Positions 10,671 through 18,727 of a stretch of DNA of 18,727 nucleotides are shown piece by piece. The position numbers and the translations under genes were made by a program. The stretch is from NCBI GenBank assembly GCA_043803845.1, contig JAZDJT010000036.1:1-18727 (forward strand). The letters are read 5' to 3'. Source of the DNA: JAZDJT01 sp043803845 (GTDB taxonomy: Bacteria > Patescibacteriota > Minisyncoccia > Minisyncoccales > GCA-002788555). Positions within the stretch are counted from its first letter, which is position 1; every line of letters starts with the position of its first letter. The notes below the pieces were generated by a model. The model was not told the origin of the DNA. It was given only the letters and a program-made list of their open reading frames with translations, and did not search any database.

Positions 10671-11647
10671 AATCTCCTAATAAATTTATAAAGACCGTAC
10701 CAGAAACCTTGGAAGACAAAGTCTTTACCGTAAGGATATTCTATCTCTCCTCCTCTAAAACCCCTCTTGAAACGAGTCAGTCCCGGCCATTTTTCTTCGT
10801 CGATGCCCCAAAAATCATATTCCTCACACCCTCTCTTTTTCGCTTCTTGAATCTGGACCCACTGCGAAAGGTGCGGAGCCATCACTCTTCTCCATCTGTA
10901 ATCTGAACCCCCGTGAAGATAAGTCGCTCTCTTGTCGAAAAACACCACCAGGCACGAAGAGATAAATTTATCCTGATACTCCGCAAAAAACAACTCGGAT
11001 GACAAATTTTCTAAAATACTTTTGTAGTGTTTTTTGTCAAAGATGAAAAACCTATCTCTCCTGGCGGTATCCTGAATCAGTCTGTAAAAGATACCCAGGT
11101 GTTTATCTATATCGTTTTTATCCGAGCCCTTTACTTTTATTATCTTCACTCCCCTCCTTGACGCTAACTTGATGTTATAACGAGTCTTGGGGTGAAGATT
11201 TTTGAAAATTTCCTCCTCGGAATTCTTTAGGTTAACGATTAAAGTTTTCTTGGGCTGAATCCTTTTGAACGAACGGAAAGCATCGATGTCTTTCGGCCAA
11301 GGAGTGGTTGGCTCAATCTTCAGCATAACGGAGCTCTCGATCTTTGCTATCTTTTTCGCCTCTTTGTAGATAAGATTCAATATTTTGAGCCTGGTTTTGA
11401 CGGAGAGATTTTCTTTAAAACAGGGACCGTAAGGTATATATAAGAAATTTCTAAAGCCGAGAAGGAAAGACTCCTTAAAAATCTGAACTACCGCCAAGAT
11501 TTCTTCTCGGCCGATACAAAATCTCCAAAATTTTATTCCTTGAGATTTTTGGCACTCCGCCCATCCCCAGCTTTGCAAAAAACTACCGTTGTTCTCGGCT
11601 AGGAATCTATCCCATCCTTCCCTTTCAAGTAATGACATTGTTCTCAT
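10667..11647 (-). CDS. FemX/FemAB-type peptidoglycan aminoacyltransferase
   Basis: A predicted 326-aa protein of the Fem family, which transfers amino acids from aminoacyl-tRNA to the lipid II stem peptide to build interpeptide bridges. Family features: FLQSWGWAECQ (about 23-33), a KTRYNIKLASRRG segment (about 154-166) at the start of the second GNAT-like domain, and a C-terminal HGGSDYRW...YDFWGID block. It lacks the long coiled-coil arm of staphylococcal FemA and resembles the short FemX form. The ATG at 11647 is preferred over a TTG at 11653; no Shine-Dalgarno is visible, so a leaderless message is possible. It is divergent from uvrB across a 59-base AT-rich spacer with overlapping TATAAT boxes. 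Acylation of another substrate cannot be excluded. Confidence 0.82.
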   Translation of the reverse strand: MRTMSLLEREGWDRFLAENNGSFLQSWGWAECQKSQGIKFWRFCIGREEILAVVQIFKESFLLGFRNFLYIPYGPCFKENLSVKTRLKILNLIYKEAKKIAKIESSVMLKIEPTTPWPKDIDAFRSFKRIQPKKTLIVNLKNSEEEIFKNLHPKTRYNIKLASRRGVKIIKVKGSDKNDIDKHLGIFYRLIQDTARRDRFFIFDKKHYKSILENLSSELFFAEYQDKFISSCLVVFFDKRATYLHGGSDYRWRRVMAPHLSQWVQIQEAKKRGCEEYDFWGIDEEKWPGLTRFKRGFRGGEIEYPYGKDFVFQGFWYGLYKFIRRF

Positions 11648-11653
11648 AAGCAA

Positions 11654-11682
11654 TTTAAAATGATAGCATAAACAATTATAAT
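11654..11682 (+). promoter_or_regulatory. uvrB promoter in the divergent femX-uvrB spacer
   Basis: TTTAAA (11654-11659) and a perfect TATAAT (11677-11682) are 17 bases apart, 24 bases before the uvrB ATG. On the minus strand two TATAAT boxes (11675-11680, 11683-11688) overlap it and could serve the femX-like gene, though no good -35 partner is seen. No SOS (LexA) box of CTGT-N8-ACAG type is visible. Confidence 0.55.
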
Positions 11683-11706
11683 ATTATATCAAAGCAAAAA
11701 GAAGAA

Positions 11707-13711
<2,005 letters not shown>

Positions 13712-13713
<2 letters not shown>

Positions 13714-13738
13714 AAAAGGAATCTTGATGAGGCATCAA
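13712..13738. terminator. Weak hairpin between convergent uvrB and archease
   Basis: TTGATG and CATCAA form a six-base stem with an AGG loop. On the minus strand a run of six T follows after a five-base gap, so it could end archease transcription. On the plus strand there is no T-run. Confidence 0.4.
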
Positions 13739-13749
13739 ACAAATCTTAA

Positions 13750-14211
13750 TTAGACATCGAATAAAACAGTAGCTTCGAAGGAACCATCACTCTCTTGTCT
13801 AACCTCTAAATCATGGTAGGTTACGGCTTTGATGTCCTCGCCAAAACTTCTTACTCTCTGTCCAATCAAATCAGCCTTGATTTCCAACTTTTGTAAATCT
13901 TTTGAATCGCCAGGAAATTTTCTAAATTTGATATCCTTGTAAACTTCCTTTTTGACTTGAGAGAGATAGAGAATTTCACTCAAAAAGTCAACCAATAAAT
14001 TTGGAAGGTCAGTTGACCTTATCTCGATTACTCTCTCTTTCTCAATTCCTCCTTTTTCCTTCTCGGGCTTCAATGCTTCTGTCAGAGACATGAAGGCATT
14101 CTTGAATAATTCTTCCTTGCTTTCACCTAAGATTTTTATTTTTAGGTCAGCGGGGTGCTCTAATGTTTCATAATTCTTCACCCCGTTAGAAATTTTAGCT
14201 GTTTTCATCAT
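13750..14211 (-). CDS. Archease
   Basis: A 153-aa protein of the archease family, which speeds the guanylylation and turnover of the tRNA ligase RtcB. Recognised by YETLEHPADLKIKILGESKEELFKNA (residues 14-39; the usual HTAD is HPAD), LLVDFLSEILYL (72-83), AVTYHDLEV (129-137) and the terminal LFDV. The expected metal-binding acids are present: D22 and the penultimate D152, with H19 and H133 nearby. The start is ATG-ATG at 14211, 39 bases after murE; a GTG at residue 11 would also leave a complete domain. Codons 4-9 form one arm of a 15-base inverted repeat with the murE 3' end. RtcB is not in the window, but RtcA is 10 kb away on the same strand. Confidence 0.88.
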   Translation of the reverse strand: MMKTAKISNGVKNYETLEHPADLKIKILGESKEELFKNAFMSLTEALKPEKEKGGIEKERVIEIRSTDLPNLLVDFLSEILYLSQVKKEVYKDIKFRKFPGDSKDLQKLEIKADLIGQRVRSFGEDIKAVTYHDLEVRQESDGSFEATVLFDV

Positions 14212-14260
14212 GGTAATTTATTTTATTAAATCCATTATTTTTTAGAATTTCTAACGGGGT
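14180..14260 (-). repeat. 15-bp inverted repeat spanning the murE stop and the archease start
   Basis: The 15-base arm ACCCCGTTAGAAATT occurs at 14180-14194 and its exact complement at 14246-14260. In the minus-strand mRNA the first arm contains the murE TAG and the second covers archease codons 4-9. The 51-base loop holds the archease ribosome-binding region and ATG. No T-run follows, so it is not a normal terminator. Translational coupling or start-site control is a possible role. Confidence 0.75.
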
Positions 14261-15519
14261 AAACTGTGCAAAATTTCTGAAGCGATTTTTCTATCGTCCC
14301 ATGGAGTTTTTCTGCCGTTCTTGAAACAAATCCATGGTTCGCAACCCTTGCCGGTAATGACAACTGTGTCGCCGTTTTCAGCTGATAGGAGAGCGTTTTT
14401 AATCGCCTCTCTCCTATCTAAAATCTTTAAGGAGAAAGTTTTCCCTTTTTCGGTTAAACCGGAGAAAACTTCGTTGATGATTTGCATGGGCTCCTCGTCG
14501 TAAGGATCTTCGTTGGTAATAATAACTTTATCGCAAAAGCGCGAGGCGATCTCTCCTAATTTTGGGCGCTTCCATTTATCTCTCCCCCCGCCGCAAGAAC
14601 CAAGTACGCATATCATTCTTGCGATTTTTAGTTGCTGGTTTTTAGTTCTTAGCGTCTGATAGACTTTATATAGAGCGTCTGGCGTGTGGGCATAGTCAAC
14701 CACGACCCTAAAGGGTTTTTCTTTGACTATTTCCATCCTACCTGGCACTACCGAGACTTTTTCTAAGGCTTTTCTAGAAGTCTCCAGGGGAACTCCTTGA
14801 GACAAAGCTATACAGATTGAGACCATCGCGTTTTGTATGTTGAAAGCGCCAAATATTTTAAGGCGAAAAGAAAAATTTCCGATTTCAAAGCTCACTCCAT
14901 CCATTTCCTCTTTGCAACCACTGGCTTTTATAATTTTGATGTTTTTTTTAGCTGGTGAGGAATCGTTCTGACCGAGTGTAAATCCGAATTTCTTTTTAGC
15001 GGGAAAGCGTAAAAAGTAACCTACGTTTCTATCGTCTAAATTTAGAATATGGATATTTTTTGCGATTTTAAAAAACTCACCTTTGGCGGCTCTGTAGTTT
15101 TCAAAACCGCCGTGCCTTTCGATGTGCTCCGGATAAATATTTGTAAAAACGGCCGTGTCAAAGTTTATAAACTTATGGCGATACTGGATTACCCCCTCGG
15201 AGGTTACTTCAATAATTGCGTATTGACAACCATTATCCACCGCTTTCCTCAAAAATCTCTGAACTTGACCGCGACCAGGCATAGTCATTTTAAAGAGATT
15301 GGGCTCCTCTTTTTCTCCAGTTAACATTCTAATCGTGGAGAGGAGAGCAATCCTGCAGCCGGATTCTTTCAAGATGGCGACGGTTAAATCCGCTACCGTG
15401 GATTTCCCAGAAGTGCCAGTTATGCCTATAACTTTTATGCTCCTTGAAGGAAAACGATAAAAAAGGGCGGAGAAAAATGCGATAGATAGATGATATAGAT
15501 TAATTAGAAAAACGAACAT
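14251..15519 (-). CDS. murE: MurE-like UDP-MurNAc-tripeptide ligase, N-terminally reduced
   Basis: A predicted 422-aa Mur ligase that adds the third stem amino acid to UDP-MurNAc-L-Ala-D-Glu with ATP. Motifs: P-loop GITGTSGKST (about 32-41; canonical GTxGKTT), VTSEG, FTNIYPEHIERHGGFENYRAAK (the Lys is the usual carbamylated residue), the central-domain segment with GAFNIQNAM, then PGRMEIV, VVDYAHTPDAL and GSCGGGRDKWKRP. The family's first domain, which binds the UDP-MurNAc part, is replaced by a short hydrophobic segment (about 2-23), so the protein is some 70 residues shorter than E. coli MurE. At the amino-acid-selecting DNPR position it reads NEDPYDEEP, so neither DAP nor Lys is clearly indicated. 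The ATG at 15519 is preferred to a TTG at 15534 that overlaps the upstream gene. Confidence 0.87.
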   Translation of the reverse strand: MFVFLINLYHLSIAFFSALFYRFPSRSIKVIGITGTSGKSTVADLTVAILKESGCRIALLSTIRMLTGEKEEPNLFKMTMPGRGQVQRFLRKAVDNGCQYAIIEVTSEGVIQYRHKFINFDTAVFTNIYPEHIERHGGFENYRAAKGEFFKIAKNIHILNLDDRNVGYFLRFPAKKKFGFTLGQNDSSPAKKNIKIIKASGCKEEMDGVSFEIGNFSFRLKIFGAFNIQNAMVSICIALSQGVPLETSRKALEKVSVVPGRMEIVKEKPFRVVVDYAHTPDALYKVYQTLRTKNQQLKIARMICVLGSCGGGRDKWKRPKLGEIASRFCDKVIITNEDPYDEEPMQIINEVFSGLTEKGKTFSLKILDRREAIKNALLSAENGDTVVITGKGCEPWICFKNGRKTPWDDRKIASEILHSLPR

Positions 15520-15526
15520 ATTTTCT

Positions 15527-16096
15527 TTATTCAATTATATATTCTCTAATATATTCTTTAAATTTGCCAGTCTGGGAATAAAAGACTTTTTGGCGCAAAG
15601 ATAGCCCCGGGAAAGTGAAGTCGTTGGAAATTATCCTGGTACCCGGCCTTAACTCTCTTTTAAACTTCTCTACCAGCTTCAATTGAATGCCCGAGAAGAG
15701 ATAAGTGAAAATAACATTTGATTCAGTAAGGTCTTGATTCAAAAAATTGCCGTACCTTATCTCAATTTTGTCTTTTGAGGAGCTAAATAATACTCTTATC
15801 TTGCTGATAATAAAAAACAGGGGGTTTATCTCTATGCCGTAGGCTCTCTTGAACTCATATAATTTGGCCGCTTCTAGAAGTAGAGTGCCGTCACCAGAAC
15901 CCAGCTCAAATAAGATGTCCTCTCTGTCGATTTTAGCGATTTTCAGCATCTCCATCCTCGCTTTCTTTTTTGACTTTACGTAAGGAGCACCAAAAAACAT
16001 GGAAACTATGTTAAAGGCATAAAACAAAGAAAACAAAACACCGACGATATCAAGAACCAGGAGAGAAAAAATAAATAAGATATCTGAGAGAGACAT
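15527..16096 (-). CDS. Membrane-anchored SAM methyltransferase (FAM173/ATPSCKMT-like)
   Basis: A 189-aa protein with an N-terminal membrane helix (about 5-32), then GAPYVKSKKKARMEMLKIAKI and motif I FELGSGDGTLL (63-73), acidic GIEINP (87-92) and GNFL (116-119). The order 'membrane helix - PYV - ML..A - D.(L/I).(E/D)LGSGDG' resembles FAM173-type lysine methyltransferases, which in mitochondria methylate the ATP synthase c-subunit. Many CPR and archaeal relatives are uncharacterised. The catalytic domain would face the cytoplasm at the membrane. It lies 24 bases after gyrB and 7 bases before the murE ATG, inside one unit. A membrane protein or lipid substrate is possible; nothing visible identifies it. 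Confidence 0.72.
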   Translation of the reverse strand: MSLSDILFIFSLLVLDIVGVLFSLFYAFNIVSMFFGAPYVKSKKKARMEMLKIAKIDREDILFELGSGDGTLLLEAAKLYEFKRAYGIEINPLFFIISKIRVLFSSSKDKIEIRYGNFLNQDLTESNVIFTYLFSGIQLKLVEKFKRELRPGTRIISNDFTFPGLSLRQKVFYSQTGKFKEYIREYIIE

Positions 16097-16120
16097 CGAT
16101 TAGAAGACTTTTGTTCGATG

Positions 16121-18070
16121 CTATACGTCGAGATTCTTTACTTCTTTGGCGTAGCTTTGAATAAATTGTTTTCGCGGGAAGACCTCCGAACCCATTAAGA
16201 CATCGAATATACTTTCGGCTTGGTGACCATCAGCGACAGTAACTTGCTTGAGAGTTCTTTTCTCTGGGTCCATTGTCGTCTCCCAGAGTTGATCAGGATT
16301 CATCTCGCCCAATCCTTTGTAACGCTGAATGGAAAATGATTTCCCCGCAAATTCCTTTACAACTTTATTTTTCTCTTCTTCGTTATAGGCGTACTTAAAG
16401 ACTTTCCCGGACTGAATTCTGTAAAGCGGCGGCTGGGCGATATAAAGATAGCCCTTATCGATGACCTGCCTGAAATGCCTAAAAAATAACGTCAAGAGTA
16501 GGGTTCTGATATGAGCACCATCGGTATCGGCGTCGGTCATTATTACTATTTTGTGGTACCTTAACTTGGAGATGTCAAAGTCATCGGCGATGGCGGTGCC
16601 CATCGCTATAATGAGCGATCTTATCTCTTTGGAGGAAAGAATTCTATGGAGGTGCACTCTCTCGACATTAAGAATCTTGCCCTTGAGGGGCAGAATCGCC
16701 TGGAAACGCCTGCTCCTGCCCTGTTTGGAACTGCCGCCGGCTGATTCTCCTTCTACTATGAAAAGTTCTGACTCTTCGGGAGACCTGGAAGAGCAGTCGG
16801 CCAATTTGCCGGGTAGAGCCAGTCCCTCCATTATCCCCTTTCTCAAAACCGAATCCTTGGCAGCTTTTGCCGCCTCCCTTGATTTTGCCGCCAGCATGCA
16901 TTTTTGGATTATTGTTCTGCCGCCACGGGGATTTTTTTCCAGAAAATCCGGCAGCGTCGAAGACACAATATTCTCCACTACTGACCTGGCTTCGGGATTA
17001 CCCAATCTTCTTTTTGTCTGTCCCTCAAATTGAGGATCGGGGATTTTTATGGAAATCACAGCTACCAGACCTTCTCTCGTGTCTTCTCCCTCTATCTTTT
17101 CTTTCTCGCTGATAACCTTATTCTGCCTACCCCAGTTTTGCAGGACCCTGGTCAGAGCGGAATGAAAACCGGTCAGGTGCGTACCCCCTTCTCTTGTGTG
17201 AATGTTATTCACAAAAGACAATTCCTCGCATTCGATGTTGTCGGTATAACAGAAGGCTATCTCAACCAAAATCTTATCAGTCTCTCCCTTCTTGGCGTTG
17301 GGCGGAACAAACTCCACTTCTTTCTTCGCGTAGAAAACGCTTTCTTGGATTGGTTTTTCGTCCTCTGCCAAATACTCTAAAAGCGAACGAACTCCCCTCT
17401 CGAAATAGAAATTATATATTTTTTCCGACTCTCCGGTTTTATCAACTATCTTAAATGTCACTCCCGGCGTAAGATAAGCCTGCTCACGGACATGATGGAA
17501 TACCTTGCCAAGAGAGAACTCGATTTTCTTAAAAATTTCCTGGTCTGGCTCAAAGATGACTTTAGTCCCCCTCTCCGAACACTTGCCCAATGATTTTACG
17601 TCATCCCTAACCTTTCCTCTCAAATATTCTTGAAAATATTTTTTGCCGTCTCTGCAGACCTCCACCCTCATCCAAGAAGAGAGGGCGCAAACCACCGAGA
17701 CACCTACGCCGTGAAGCCCTCCTGTGGCTTTGTATACCTTGCTGCCAAATTTTGCGCCAGCGTGGAGCTTGGTCATCACCGTTTCCAGAGCCGATTTTTT
17801 TGTCTGGGAGTGCTTCTCAACAGGAATGCCGCGGCCGTTATCGTCAACCTCTATCCTGTTTTGCGGTAATATAGTTATGGTGATTTTATCTGCGTAACCC
17901 ATTACGGCTTCATCGATGCTGTTGTCAACGCATTCCCAAATCAAGTGATGCAGACCTTCCGTGCCGGTCGAGCCAATGTACATTCCAGGCCGGCGGCGAA
18001 CCGGCTCGAGACCGTCGAGAACGTAAATGTCTTTAGCGGTATAGCTTGAGGATTGATCTTTTTTAGCCAT
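16121..18070 (-). CDS. gyrB: DNA gyrase subunit B
   Basis: GyrB is the ATPase and TOPRIM subunit of DNA gyrase, introducing negative supercoils with GyrA. The 649-aa length is typical of gyrases without the Gram-negative insert. Features: GLEPVRRRPGMYIGS and ECVDNSIDEAVMG (GHKL ATPase), DDNGRGIPV, GGLHGVGVSVV, the TOPRIM EGESAGGSSKQGRSR (usual form EGDSAGGSAKQGRDR) and MTDADTDGAHIRTLLLTLFFRH, PLKGKILNVE, and the C-terminal QRYKGLGEMNPDQLWETTMDP. I chose the ATG at 18070, preceded by GAGAAG; a TTG at 18085 is in frame but less likely. A promoter lies about 80-105 bases upstream. ParE is an alternative, but the QRYKGLGEMN form and EGxSAGGSxKQGR motif fit GyrB well. It heads the unit with the membrane methyltransferase, murE and archease. 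Confidence 0.93.
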   Translation of the reverse strand: MAKKDQSSSYTAKDIYVLDGLEPVRRRPGMYIGSTGTEGLHHLIWECVDNSIDEAVMGYADKITITILPQNRIEVDDNGRGIPVEKHSQTKKSALETVMTKLHAGAKFGSKVYKATGGLHGVGVSVVCALSSWMRVEVCRDGKKYFQEYLRGKVRDDVKSLGKCSERGTKVIFEPDQEIFKKIEFSLGKVFHHVREQAYLTPGVTFKIVDKTGESEKIYNFYFERGVRSLLEYLAEDEKPIQESVFYAKKEVEFVPPNAKKGETDKILVEIAFCYTDNIECEELSFVNNIHTREGGTHLTGFHSALTRVLQNWGRQNKVISEKEKIEGEDTREGLVAVISIKIPDPQFEGQTKRRLGNPEARSVVENIVSSTLPDFLEKNPRGGRTIIQKCMLAAKSREAAKAAKDSVLRKGIMEGLALPGKLADCSSRSPEESELFIVEGESAGGSSKQGRSRRFQAILPLKGKILNVERVHLHRILSSKEIRSLIIAMGTAIADDFDISKLRYHKIVIMTDADTDGAHIRTLLLTLFFRHFRQVIDKGYLYIAQPPLYRIQSGKVFKYAYNEEEKNKVVKEFAGKSFSIQRYKGLGEMNPDQLWETTMDPEKRTLKQVTVADGHQAESIFDVLMGSEVFPRKQFIQSYAKEVKNLDV

Positions 18071-18147
18071 AGATTGTCTTCTCAATAAGTTTTTTTATCG
18101 TTAAATAGCCTCTTTTTATTAGACTTTTAGTCATTGATAATGATGTT

Positions 18148-18176
18148 ATTTTATCTTATTTGTCCCCATTTTACAA
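18148..18176 (-). promoter_or_regulatory. gyrB promoter
   Basis: On the minus strand TTGTAA (18176-18171) and TAAAAT (18153-18148) are 17 bases apart, four and five matches to consensus. The predicted leader is about 70 bases and contains only weak hairpins (for example TCATT-GAT-AATGA). Confidence 0.6.
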
Positions 18177-18217
18177 GGCATAAAAGTTAGATAAATCTAA
18201 GGGAAAAAGTGATTTTT

Positions 18218-18249
18218 GAAAAAAGAAACCTAGCTGTGGATAAGCTAGG
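18218..18249 (-). terminator. Terminator with a DnaA-box loop after the 90-aa gene
   Basis: CCTAGCT and AGCTAGG form a seven-base stem with a seven-base loop, followed on the minus strand by TTTCTTTTTTC. The stem includes the stop codon of the 90-aa gene. The loop and one stem base contain an exact DnaA-box consensus TTATCCACA (18243-18235). Confidence 0.8.
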
Positions 18250-18517
18250 CAATGATTTTCGAGGCAGGAATAGAAGCGTGGGCACTTTTATTGGCGCTTT
18301 TGGGGTCAGTATTGAAATTTATCGATACTCCGCTGTCAGGATCTTGGACGGACACTTGATGAGGCTCCATGCCGCCGACATTTATCTCCCCCCTTTCTAT
18401 ATTGGAGATAATCGCTGGCAATGCTTGATATAAAACTATGGCAGTTTTTAAAGCCGTGGCTTGTTCTAACTTGAGCTCATTCATTTCTGTCTCGGATTTT
18501 TTCTTTTTGTTTTTCAA
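18245..18517 (-). CDS. Hypothetical 90-aa protein with strong expression signals
   Basis: I do not recognise the family. The protein starts with a Lys-rich segment (MKNKKKKSE), then a probable long helix (about 13-43, with LEQATALKTAIVLYQALPAIISNIE), then a polar Gly/Asp/Ser/Asn tail ending in KIIA. There is no signal peptide or cysteine. The start is a TTG at 18517, supported by a perfect GGAGGT Shine-Dalgarno six bases upstream and a near-consensus promoter; the next in-frame ATG (codon 12) has no comparable site. Its own promoter and terminator make it monocistronic and probably abundant. It lies just upstream of gyrB on the same strand. A structural or small regulatory role is possible but speculative. 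Confidence 0.72.
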   Translation of the reverse strand: MKNKKKKSETEMNELKLEQATALKTAIVLYQALPAIISNIERGEINVGGMEPHQVSVQDPDSGVSINFNTDPKSANKSAHASIPASKIIA

Positions 18518-18536
18518 GTTCTCACCTCCATTTATG

Positions 18537-18565
18537 ATTTTATCACAATTGTATCAATTTGTCAA
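18537..18565 (-). promoter_or_regulatory. Promoter of the 90-aa gene
   Basis: On the minus strand a perfect TTGACA (18565-18560) and TAAAAT (18542-18537, with TG two bases upstream) are 17 bases apart. The leader is about 13 bases and contains GGAGGT immediately before the TTG start. Confidence 0.8.
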
Positions 18566-18580
18566 TTTTGAAGTTATAAA

Positions 18581-18608
18581 CAAAAACTCACTTTCATAAA
18601 AAGTGAGT
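18581..18608 (-). terminator. Intrinsic terminator (second of a tandem pair)
   Basis: ACTCACTTT and AAAGTGAGT form a nine-base stem with a five-base loop, followed on the minus strand by TTTTTGTTT. It ends transcription entering from beyond the right edge, just before the promoter of the 90-aa gene. Confidence 0.82.
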
Positions 18609-18611
18609 CAG

Positions 18612-18644
18612 AAAAAAGATGGAAGGGAGATTATATATTCTCCC
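18612..18644 (-). terminator. Intrinsic terminator (first of a tandem pair)
   Basis: GGGAGA and TCTCCC form a six-base stem with an eight-base loop; on the minus strand TTCCATC and then six T follow. With the next hairpin it makes a tandem terminator, which suggests a well-expressed upstream gene. Confidence 0.65.
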
Positions 18645-18727
18645 GCAAATTAGCATTCAATGCTATGTTTTTACAGCTTTCGGAAACTTGTCCCAGTTCT
18701 GTTTTGGTTTTAAAGCAACGGATCCTT
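18631..18727 (-). other. Probable 3' end of an unidentified gene cut by the window edge
   Basis: Tandem terminators to the left imply that a minus-strand gene ends here. Two frames enter from the right edge. One reads through to TAA at 18633-18631 (ending NLRENI), with its stop in the first terminator loop. The other stops at TAG 18665-18663 (ending FPKAVKT), next to a TAGCAT/ATGCTA hairpin. Codon use slightly favours the second, but neither C-terminus is recognisable, and a structured RNA end is also possible. Confidence 0.35.

Noticed and set aside
16551..17033. Plus-strand 160-codon frame opposite gyrB
   Set aside because: It is antisense to highly conserved TOPRIM codons and has no recognisable domain or ribosome site.
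18086..18244. Replication origin upstream of gyrB
   Set aside because: Only one exact DnaA box is present, with no cluster and no dnaA or dnaN nearby.

Overview
The window looks like a compact bacterial chromosome segment of Candidate Phyla Radiation (Patescibacteria, Parcubacteria-like) type. The reasons are small, tightly packed, AT-leaning genes, a cell-wall set trimmed to core parts (a MurE without its N-terminal domain, a small FemX-type ligase), RNA-repair proteins (RtcA and archease) and a short-form hibernation factor. This placement is an inference from gene content. No rRNA or convincing tRNA is present to confirm it. All 19 complete genes end in TAA or TAG and none in TGA, yet every protein reads through normally in the standard bacterial code.

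Layout: almost everything is on the minus strand, so transcription runs right to left. The right edge holds the 3' end of an unidentified gene and tandem terminators, then a 90-aa unknown gene with near-ideal expression signals. Next comes a gyrB - membrane-anchored methyltransferase - murE - archease unit (18.1 to 13.75 kb). Two plus-strand genes, uvrB and a MnmA-like tRNA thiolase, flank a minus-strand femX-like gene. murB follows, with an unusual leader region carrying two promoters and three stem-loops. Then come a 37-aa histone-H1-like basic peptide, hpf, secA and a SAM methyltransferase. The leftmost unit is acylphosphatase - M23 peptidase - rtcA - lipid kinase - HhH protein, followed by a ZIP metal transporter and the start of a DUF192-like gene running off the left edge.

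Functional themes: peptidoglycan synthesis and remodelling (murB, murE, femX-like, M23), protein export (secA), DNA topology and repair (gyrB, uvrB), RNA repair and modification (rtcA, archease, MnmA-like) and translational stasis (hpf). I found no phage, IS element, CRISPR array or defence system. The most unusual items are a SecA with an added N-terminal membrane helix and a nearly absent helical wing domain; the promoter and stem-loop block before murB; a tiny lysine/alanine-repeat peptide gene; and a 15-bp inverted repeat that loops out the archease start.
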